Shown one piece after another: positions 1-4,931 of a stretch of 8,097 bases of DNA. Under the pieces are notes generated by a model. The model was given only the letters and a program-made list of their open reading frames with translations. It was not told the origin of the DNA and did no database searches. Source of the stretch: QALR01 sp045124015. GTDB taxonomy: Bacteria; Bacillota; Clostridia; Oscillospirales; CAG-272. Positions within the stretch are counted from its first letter, which is position 1, and every line of letters begins with the position of its first letter. A program made the position numbers and the translations under genes. The stretch lies in NCBI GenBank assembly GCA_045124015.1, contig JBGVLA010000097.1, forward strand, positions 1-8,097, written 5' to 3'.

Positions 1-600
1 GTTTCGACACTCCCAGACCTTGACCTCGCTTTTTTCAAAAACGCTTGCCGTTTCGACATTATGAAGCAAGGCGCGATAGCGTTCTTCATGGCGTTTTTCG
101 ATATCTGCGACCATGTGAAATTTTTGGGCAAGCTCGGGGAAGCCTTCCTTTTCGGCGGTAACGGCAAATCCTTCATACATATCCGTCCATTCATAATGCT
201 CACCCTCGGCACCTGCTTTTAAGTTTTCCGCCGTCGTCCCGATACCGCCAAGCTCACGAAACCACATTTCCGCGTGTTCACGCTCATTATCGGCTGTTTT
301 TATAAAAATATCCGCCATTTGCTCATAGCCTTCTTTTCTTGCAACAGAAGCAAAAAACGTATATTTGTTTCGCGCCTCCGATTCACCGGCAAACGCCGCT
401 TTGAGATTTTCCTCCGTTTTCGTGCCTGTATATTTGGATCTTCGCGGTGTTACCTCGGGAATTTCCGAAAAAGCATCCTCATCGGATTCCAAAAGCTCCA
501 TATATTCCGCCCCCTGCACGCCGCAAAGCGGACAATACGCCTCGTCGAGCGTATCTGATTCAAAAATATGACCGCAAACCTTACATCTGAGTTTTTTCAT
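1..600 (-). CDS. rbr: Rubrerythrin with N-terminal rubredoxin-like domain (5' part; runs off the window)
   Basis: The first 200 residues are visible, from the ATG at 598-600; the gene continues beyond base 1. Rubrerythrins are cytosolic non-haem iron peroxidases that reduce hydrogen peroxide in anaerobes, with electrons arriving through a rubredoxin-type Fe(Cys)4 site. Residues 1-30 hold two cysteine knuckles (C6-x2-C9-G and C23-P-x-C26-G). Residues 58-185 form the ferritin-like diiron four-helix bundle, with likely ligands E73, E106-x2-H109, E134-x2-E137 and E168-x2-H171. The last visible residues, VWECRN with C198, match the opening of the usual C-terminal rubredoxin domain, so the protein probably has a rubredoxin unit at both ends. 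The start is supported by AAAGGAG eight bases upstream. It is divergent from the membrane protein gene at 778. The family is clear; the second rubredoxin unit is inferred from a partial sequence. Confidence 0.93.
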   Translation of the reverse strand, partial: MKKLRCKVCGHIFESDTLDEAYCPLCGVQGAEYMELLESDEDAFSEIPEVTPRRSKYTGTKTEENLKAAFAGESEARNKYTFFASVARKEGYEQMADIFIKTADNEREHAEMWFRELGGIGTTAENLKAGAEGEHYEWTDMYEGFAVTAEKEGFPELAQKFHMVADIEKRHEERYRALLHNVETASVFEKSEVKVWECRN

Positions 601-658
601 ATGATCTCTCCTTTATATTTGAAAATCTTCATGACTTAGGATTTCCAAATCCAAGAAA

Positions 659-687
659 ATCATACGTTTAACAAACGATTAAGGCAA
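659..687 (-). promoter_or_regulatory. Putative rubrerythrin promoter with palindrome in the spacer
   Basis: Read on the minus strand, TTGCCT (687-682) is followed after 17 bases by TATGAT (664-659), about 60 bases upstream of the rubrerythrin start. The spacer contains the inverted repeat CGTTTGTTAAACG (665-677, arms CGTTT/AAACG), placed where a bound repressor would block RNA polymerase. It contains TTGTTAA, the half-site of the redox repressor Rex, but no proper second half, so the regulator is not identifiable. Confidence 0.5.
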
Positions 688-704
688 ATACAATTCCCTG
701 TTTA

Positions 705-733
705 TTGACAAATCTGTTCATCCGTGTTACAAT
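705..733 (+). promoter_or_regulatory. Sigma-A-type promoter for the membrane protein gene
   Basis: TTGACA (705-710), a 17-base spacer and TACAAT (728-733) form a near-consensus vegetative promoter, about 45 bases upstream of the start at 778. It is back to back with the putative rubrerythrin promoter. Confidence 0.85.
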
Positions 734-777
734 ATAGACACATATAAAAGTTATTTTGTCATTTGGAGGAACCTATC

Positions 778-2049
778 ATGTTGGATGCTTTCAACGAGCG
801 TCTTGCCGCGATCAATCAGAAAATTGATCCTTTTCGTTATTACGTATTGCGGCTTTTGCGCGTATTCGTCTTTTATCATGCGTTCGTTTTTGCCGCGGAA
901 GCCAGCATTTCGCGGATGCCGTTCGGCAATCCCGATATCGTTTCGGAATACAATCCGTTTCGGTTTCATTTCGCTTCCACGTTTTCTATCGTTCTCGTGT
1001 ATGCGATGGTCGCAGGCATCTTTATTTTATACGATGCGACTGCACGCCGTCGATTTGTAAAAGCGCCTCCTGTCGAAACACATTATTTTTCGGAGCATTT
1101 CGGTATCTTGCGCTCCTATGAGTTCCTATGCCATGCCGCGGCGATGCTCATTCTTCCGCTCGTTTCCAAATCGAACATTTTTGCACATCCCGTCTGTCTG
1201 TTTTTCGGCCGTGAGGGATTTTCGGAAATGGGTATCTATATCCGTTATCTTTTGACGGTTTTTCCTCTTTTTTTGCTGATAGAAATCATGTTCCGTTTAA
1301 GAACGAGAACATTTTGGCGTGAGCTTCGCGCCGATGAAGCCATCGATATGCACTTTGATCTCATCAAGATCGCGCTGATTTGGATGCTTATCGCGTTTGT
1401 TTATGGTTATATCGCACAGTTTTATCTGCCTGCCATTCCCATCGCTCTCGGCTTTTTTGCATATCCCATCACATGGGCCATCATTCTCGGCGTTCTTTTC
1501 GGTATCTTCCTTTTCCGACGCTTACGCGCCATAAAGATTCGCAAAAAATTCATACAAAATTTAAGGCAGTTCTGCAAGGAATATCATTTTGAGCTTTCCC
1601 ATATCAAGCATCCGTATCTCTCCATTTTCCGCAACGACCGTGGATATCATTTTACCGTGAAAGCTTATGGTAAGACCTACGCCTGCAAGATGCTCGCCGC
1701 CATCTCCAAGGATGCCAAAATGATCTTCCTCGATGAAAATATGGGGTATTTCAAGACCGAAATGAAGGTCAAAAACAGCGAACTGACCCTTTACCGCAAG
1801 AAATTTTATTACGGCTTTGATGCGCCCGATGCTGACCATAAGATTCTCATCGTGTCCCCCGCTCCGCATACGATGCTTGCCGTCAATACCAAGGTAGCTT
1901 TTGCCTCGGACGGCGTTACTTACGTGAAAGAAAGCAAAGATTTCAAATACGTGGATAACGCGACGAACGTGTTTGGTCTCACCGTTTTTTCGGGTTCGGC
2001 GTTTATCAACGCGCTCGAACGGAATTGTTTGTATGTGAAGCCGGAATGA
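778..2049 (+). CDS. Six-helix membrane protein with C-terminal cytosolic domain, function unknown
   Basis: A 423-residue protein that I do not recognise. Hydrophobic segments lie at about 21-40, 64-85, 114-129, 155-173, 194-217 and 221-247. Basic clusters after helix 2 (RRR, 90-92), helix 4 (RLRTR, 173-177) and helix 6 (RRLRAIKIRKK, 247-257) place both ends in the cytosol. Residues 258-423 are a soluble, probably alpha/beta domain with aromatic and lysine-rich segments but no catalytic motif I can name. The ATG at 778 is chosen because GGAGG (765-769) precedes it at good spacing; an in-frame TTG at 763 overlaps that ribosome binding site and is unlikely. It is a single-gene transcript with its own strong promoter and a terminator 16 bases after the stop. 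A transporter-like or sensor-like role would be a guess. Confidence 0.9.
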   Translation: MLDAFNERLAAINQKIDPFRYYVLRLLRVFVFYHAFVFAAEASISRMPFGNPDIVSEYNPFRFHFASTFSIVLVYAMVAGIFILYDATARRRFVKAPPVETHYFSEHFGILRSYEFLCHAAAMLILPLVSKSNIFAHPVCLFFGREGFSEMGIYIRYLLTVFPLFLLIEIMFRLRTRTFWRELRADEAIDMHFDLIKIALIWMLIAFVYGYIAQFYLPAIPIALGFFAYPITWAIILGVLFGIFLFRRLRAIKIRKKFIQNLRQFCKEYHFELSHIKHPYLSIFRNDRGYHFTVKAYGKTYACKMLAAISKDAKMIFLDENMGYFKTEMKVKNSELTLYRKKFYYGFDAPDADHKILIVSPAPHTMLAVNTKVAFASDGVTYVKESKDFKYVDNATNVFGLTVFSGSAFINALERNCLYVKPE

Positions 2050-2064
2050 TTCCGAAAGCCATAG

Positions 2065-2103
2065 AAAAACTCGCCCAAGTCCATCGGACTTGGGCGAGTT
2101 TTT
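2065..2103. terminator. Bidirectional terminator between convergent genes
   Basis: A perfect 18-bp stem (2065-2082 with 2086-2103, GC-rich core CTCGCCCAAGTCC) has a 3-base ATC loop. A5 on the left and T5 on the right give a U-tract in both directions. It sits 16 bases after the membrane protein stop and 8 bases after the glnA stop, so it serves both. Confidence 0.95.
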
Positions 2104-2110
2104 CTTCATA

Positions 2111-3535
2111 TCAAAGGTTATAATATTTATCAAATTCTGCGGGGTGCGGAATCTTGGAAAGCTCACTGCATTCTTCGCGTTTGGTCTTAATGAAGTTTTT
2201 GAGAAGCTCTTCGGGGAATACACCGCCTGCGGTGAGGTAAGCGTGGTCAGCTTCAAGGGCATCAAGTGCTTCGGGAAGCGATGCGGGAAGATGATGAAGT
2301 TTTGCTTTATCTTCATCGCTGAGGTGATAGAGGTTCACGTCATACGGACCCCAACCGTTTGCATGAGGATCGATCTTATTTTTCACGCCGTCAAGACCTG
2401 CCATGAGGATCGCCGCATAACAGAAATACGGGTTACAGGTCGCGTCGGGGTTACGAAGCTCAAAACGGCGTTTATTGGGCGATTTTGCATATGCGGGAAT
2501 ACGAATGACCGCGCTTCTGTTGGAGGTCGCATAACCAACGGTAACGGGTGCTTCAAAGCCGGGGACAAGACGCTTGAAGGAGTTCGTGCTGTGATTTGTA
2601 AGCGCACAAAGAGAAGCGATATGCTTGAGCAGACCGCCCATGAAATAGTGCGCGGTTTCGCTGAGATGTGCATAACCGTTATCATCGGAGAATACGGGCT
2701 CGCCGTCTTTGAGAAGGAGCATATGAACGTGCATACCGCTGCCTGCTTCGCCGTAAATGGGCTTGGGCATAAAGGTCGCGGTCTTGCCGTATTTGAGCGC
2801 GGTATTATGAATGATATATTTGATCATCATGGTAGCGTCTGCCATGGTGGACATCTTACCGAGCTGAGGTTCGATCTCAAACTGACCCGATGCGGCAACC
2901 TCGGGGTGATGATAGTTGATCTCAATGCCCATCTGCTTCATCAAGAGGCACATTTCACTGCGACATTCATAAGCAACGTCAAACGGTTTTGCAATATGAT
3001 AGTTTTTCTGCTTCGGAACGATTACGCCCTTGCCTTCCACAGCGCTATTCCAATAAGACTGCTTGGCATCGACGTTAACGGCAATGTTTTTACCGCTGAC
3101 TTCCCAACCTACCTGATCGAAAAGATAAAATTCAAATTCGGGCAAAATGAGCATCGTATCCGCGATGCCGAGGTCATTCATGTATTTTTCTGCCGCGAGA
3201 ACGATGTTACGGGGATACTGCGGGAGCGGACGGTTTTCGGGATTATCGATGATCATCGCGTTACCCGTCATAGAAAGCGTGGGGATCTCACAGAACGGAT
3301 CGATCACTGCGGTATCGGGATCGGGAATGAACACCATGTCGCTCTTTTCTACGACTGCATAGCCATAGTTGGATGCGTCAAAGCCAATACCGCTTTTCAT
3401 GGTATCTTCGGAAAAGTTTTCAGCAAGAATGGTTACGTGGCGGTATTGACCGTTGATATCCACCATCTTAAAATCCACCATCTTGATGTCATTTTCCTTG
3501 ATCATATTCATGATATCCTGTACAGTTTTTGCCAT
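2111..3535 (-). CDS. glnA: Glutamine synthetase type I
   Basis: This 474-residue cytosolic enzyme makes glutamine from glutamate, ammonia and ATP and normally forms a dodecamer. Visible motifs, in order: GFDAS (51-55, ammonia-site aspartate region), LPEFEFYLFD (131-140, metal ligands E133 and E135), PEVAASGQFEIEP (211-223, metal ligands E212 and E220), the ATP-binding GSGMHVHM (265-272), the Glu-flap region GFEAPV (326-331), NRSAVIRIP (339-347) and RRFELRNPD (356-364). Length and the C-terminal half, ending HPAEFDKYY, resemble the E. coli-like beta subgroup more than the roughly 440-residue alpha enzymes. The loop around the adenylylation tyrosine reads NLYHLSDED (401-409), where E. coli has NLYDLPPEE, so control by adenylylation is doubtful. 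AAAGGAG upstream of the ATG supports the start. It is transcribed alone from a promoter at 3579-3607, and no GlnR/TnrA-type site is evident. Confidence 0.97.
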   Translation of the reverse strand: MAKTVQDIMNMIKENDIKMVDFKMVDINGQYRHVTILAENFSEDTMKSGIGFDASNYGYAVVEKSDMVFIPDPDTAVIDPFCEIPTLSMTGNAMIIDNPENRPLPQYPRNIVLAAEKYMNDLGIADTMLILPEFEFYLFDQVGWEVSGKNIAVNVDAKQSYWNSAVEGKGVIVPKQKNYHIAKPFDVAYECRSEMCLLMKQMGIEINYHHPEVAASGQFEIEPQLGKMSTMADATMMIKYIIHNTALKYGKTATFMPKPIYGEAGSGMHVHMLLLKDGEPVFSDDNGYAHLSETAHYFMGGLLKHIASLCALTNHSTNSFKRLVPGFEAPVTVGYATSNRSAVIRIPAYAKSPNKRRFELRNPDATCNPYFCYAAILMAGLDGVKNKIDPHANGWGPYDVNLYHLSDEDKAKLHHLPASLPEALDALEADHAYLTAGGVFPEELLKNFIKTKREECSELSKIPHPAEFDKYYNL

Positions 3536-3578
3536 AAAATCTCTCCTTTATATAATTTTAATATATTCTCTACTTATT

Positions 3579-3607
3579 AGCATATCATTTTTTCACGATT
3601 CTGTCAA
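3579..3607 (-). promoter_or_regulatory. glnA promoter
   Basis: On the minus strand TTGACA (3607-3602), 17 bases and TATGCT (3584-3579) give a near-consensus promoter, with a leader of about 37 bases before the glnA ATG. It is divergent from the tRNA-Leu promoter. Confidence 0.85.
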
Positions 3608-3666
3608 CAAAAAAATCAAAATCGCAGTCTCCTCTTTCCAAGTTGAGACTTTTTTCTTCCTCGTGC

Positions 3667-3695
3667 TTGACAATATAAAAACTTTATGCTATAAT
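3667..3695 (+). promoter_or_regulatory. Consensus promoter of tRNA-Leu
   Basis: TTGACA (3667-3672), a 17-base spacer and TATAAT (3690-3695) are a perfect consensus match. Transcription would begin around 3702, just before the mature tRNA 5' end at 3707, as expected for a stable RNA gene. Confidence 0.95.
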
Positions 3696-3706
3696 TGTCA
3701 AATCAT

Positions 3707-3790
3707 GCGGGCGTGGCGGAATTGGCAGACGCGCCAGACTTAGGATCTGGTGTCCCCGACGTGCAGGTTCAAGTCCTGTCGCCCGCACCA
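3707..3790 (+). tRNA. tRNA-Leu, anticodon UAG
   Basis: An 84-base class II tRNA. The acceptor arm GCGGGCG pairs with CGCCCGC (3780-3786), followed by discriminator A and an encoded CCA (3788-3790). The anticodon arm is CCAGA-CTTAGGA-TCTGG, giving UAG, which reads CUN codons. A long variable arm, typical of tRNA-Leu, precedes the T loop TTCAAGT. It is monocistronic, with its own promoter and terminator. Its 3' end faces the gene-free hairpin block, and tRNA 3' flanks are common integration sites, but I see no duplicated tRNA end to prove an insertion. Confidence 0.98.
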
Positions 3791-3796
3791 GTCGAG

Positions 3797-3831
3797 AGCC
3801 TCGACACGCATTTGCGCGGTCGGGGCTTTTA
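3797..3831 (+). terminator. Terminator of tRNA-Leu
   Basis: AGCCTCGAC (3797-3805) pairs with GTCGGGGCT (3819-3827) through nine positions, one of them a wobble. A small inner CGC/GCG stem lies within the loop, and TTTTACTTTT follows. It begins six bases after the tRNA CCA. Confidence 0.88.
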
Positions 3832-3890
3832 CTTTTGTTGGTCAAGACGCACGCGTCGATATGCAGTGCGTTATGAACACTCGCACCATG

Positions 3891-3928
3891 AAAAACCGAC
3901 GAGTTTTTATCAAAACTCGTCGGTTTTT
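3891..3928. terminator. Perfect terminator-like hairpin with no obvious gene, left border of the hairpin array
   Basis: A perfect 17-bp stem (3891-3907 with 3912-3928, core ACCGACGAG) has a 4-base TATC loop and A5/T5 flanks, so it could terminate transcription in either direction. The tRNA already has its own terminator 64 bases upstream and no gene lies between. It could be a backup stop for the tRNA transcript, or the end of a minus-strand transcript coming out of the hairpin array, which begins two bases later. It shares the AAAAAC...CCGAC arm design with the stem at 4134-4169. Confidence 0.85.
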
Positions 3929-3933
3929 CAATG

Positions 3934-4026
3934 ATATCCGTTCCTTATGAAACGGGTGATATATCTTCGATATGATATCCCGCTTCGCGGATGATATATG
4001 CCTTCGGCATATGATAGAACGGATAT
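3934..4026. repeat. 10-bp inverted repeats enclosing the left half of the array
   Basis: ATATCCGTTC at 3934-3943 is the exact reverse complement of GAACGGATAT at 4017-4026. The pair encloses three of the left-half hairpins and the fourth overlaps its outer arm, so the left half can also fold as one closed multibranch unit. The right copy sits where the spacer orientation flips. Confidence 0.75.
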
Positions 4027-4033
4027 TATATCA
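4025..4033 (-). promoter_or_regulatory. Possible extended -10 element at the centre of the array
   Basis: On the minus strand the centre reads TGATATAAT, an exact extended -10 (TGnTATAAT). No -35 hexamer is recognisable 17 bases upstream. If active it would transcribe the left half in the ATATCAT direction and stop at the stem at 3891-3928, giving an RNA of roughly 125 bases. The match partly follows from the spacer sequence itself, so chance is a serious alternative. Confidence 0.25.
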
Positions 4034-4133
4034 TGCTTGCGAAGCAAGTATATCATACGGCAACGCCGTATATCATATTGCGCAAGCGATATATCATGTT
4101 TGTAAGACCTCAAATCTCCATCGAAACAGACAC

Positions 4134-4169
4134 AAAAACACCGACTTACAGAAGTAAGTCGGTGTTTTT
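4134..4169. terminator. Bidirectional terminator after the glycosyltransferase gene, right border of the hairpin array
   Basis: A perfect 16-bp stem (4134-4149 with 4154-4169, core CACCGACTTAC) has an AGAA loop, and A5/T5 tracts make it functional both ways. On the minus strand it starts two bases after the glycosyltransferase stop. On the plus strand it would end any RNA from the right half of the array. Confidence 0.93.
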
Positions 4170-4170
4170 C

Positions 4171-4890
4171 TCATTTGATTTCCTGTTTTTTGATGCGCTT
4201 TTTCATTTTTTTCACGTCGCGCATCATACGGGTCGCATCCTGCAAGAGATTGACCGTAGATTCGCGGTGATTGATGATCTTCACAGGCATTTCCGCGATC
4301 TTATAGCCGATCTTGGTGGCGATCATGATGACTTCAAGGTCAAAAGCAAATCGGTCGACCTCGCAGTTGCGGAAGATCTTCTTCGCCACATCATGACGAA
4401 AGCCCTTGATACCGCACTGAGAATCAGAAAGCTTAAAGCCTGCCATAAGTCCAATGAACTTCAAATATGTTTTAGAAGCCACTTTACGGATCCACGTATA
4501 TCCGTCATAGCCATCCTTCGAAAGATTTCGTGAACCTACGACAATATCCGCGCCCGTTTTCGTAAGGGTTTCGGCAAGACGCGTAACCGCATCTGTACCG
4601 TATGCATTATCACAATCGGTGAACATGATATAATCCCCTGTTGCGGCAAGCACACCTTGACGAACTGCATATCCCTTGCCGCGGTTCGGCTGATAAGAAA
4701 CAAGACGGATGCGAGCATCCTTTTCATGTGCTTCTTTTACCGGCTCGGCACAGGTATCGGCAGAGCCGTCATCTACGAAAATAAGCTCCCAATCCTCAAA
4801 TGCGGCTGCCATATGCTCGGAAAAGGTCTTGACCGCATCCGCCGCAATGAGGCTTTCGTTATACATGGGAATGACCAAAGAAAATTTCAT
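4171..4890 (-). CDS. Family 2 glycosyltransferase, dolichyl/polyprenyl-phosphate glycosyltransferase-like
   Basis: A 239-residue GT-A fold enzyme expected to move a sugar from a nucleotide-sugar donor to a lipid phosphate or similar acceptor at the inner face of the membrane. Visible: LVIPMYNES (5-13), VDDGS (39-43), NRGKGYAVRQG (69-79), the metal/donor motif DCD (92-94), VVGSR (117-121), DSQCGIKGF (156-164) and FAFDLEV (181-187). The last two resemble the TQCGFK and FDxE motifs of ALG5/DPM1-type enzymes. There is no C-terminal membrane domain; a polybasic tail (227-236) may hold it at the membrane. GAAGGA upstream of the ATG supports the start. It lies 41 bases downstream of the lipoprotein gene with no terminator between, so they are probably co-transcribed. 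The exact sugar and acceptor cannot be read from sequence. Confidence 0.93.
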   Translation of the reverse strand: MKFSLVIPMYNESLIAADAVKTFSEHMAAAFEDWELIFVDDGSADTCAEPVKEAHEKDARIRLVSYQPNRGKGYAVRQGVLAATGDYIMFTDCDNAYGTDAVTRLAETLTKTGADIVVGSRNLSKDGYDGYTWIRKVASKTYLKFIGLMAGFKLSDSQCGIKGFRHDVAKKIFRNCEVDRFAFDLEVIMIATKIGYKIAEMPVKIINHRESTVNLLQDATRMMRDVKKMKKRIKKQEIK

Positions 4891-4931
4891 ACTGTATCCT
4901 TCTTTATTTTATATCCTTGTATTGAACAAAC

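Larger units (their letters stand above)
3931..4108. repeat. Array of mini-hairpins separated by ATATCAT spacers, in two divergent halves
   Basis: Nine copies of a 7-mer recur about every 20 bases. Five read ATGATAT on the plus strand (3931, 3956, 3972, 3991, 4011; those at 3956 and 4011 have one mismatch). Four read ATATCAT (4028, 4050, 4070, 4091). Between them sit short hairpins with different stems: 3938-3955, 3963-3971, 3980-3990, 3998-4010, 4033-4051, 4057-4069 and 4075-4092, plus a weak one at 4098-4108. Stem sequences differ while spacers stay fixed, so structure and spacer seem to be what is kept. In the ATATCAT direction (minus strand for the left half, plus for the right) the loops are AUAA, GAA, GAA, GAA, GAA, AAC, GCAA and GUA. 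Mismatches in four stems become G-U pairs only in that direction. There is no coding capacity and no nearby transposase. Function is unknown; REP/BIME-like elements or a structured non-coding RNA are the nearest ideas. Confidence 0.9.

Noticed and set aside
763..777. TTG start five codons before 778 for the membrane protein
   Set aside because: The codon overlaps the GGAGG that serves the ATG at 778, so it cannot be the main start.
2090..3580. 496-codon open frame on the plus strand, antisense to nearly all of glnA
   Set aside because: It mirrors a highly conserved gene with clear catalytic motifs, promoter and ribosome binding site on the minus strand; the antisense product resembles no protein family and has no matching signals of its own.
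3626..3656. Weak terminator (AGTCTC/GAGACT then T6) upstream of tRNA-Leu on the plus strand
   Set aside because: Only six pairs with a 13-base loop, and no plus-strand gene upstream that would need it.
3931..4108. CRISPR array
   Set aside because: The repeated unit is only 7 bases, the inserts are short palindromes and not unique spacers, orientation flips in mid-array, and there are no cas genes.
3928..4157. Open frames of about 61 codons on both strands across the hairpin array
   Set aside because: They exist because the repeats lack stops in those frames. They have no ribosome binding site, and both strands are open over the same palindromic DNA.
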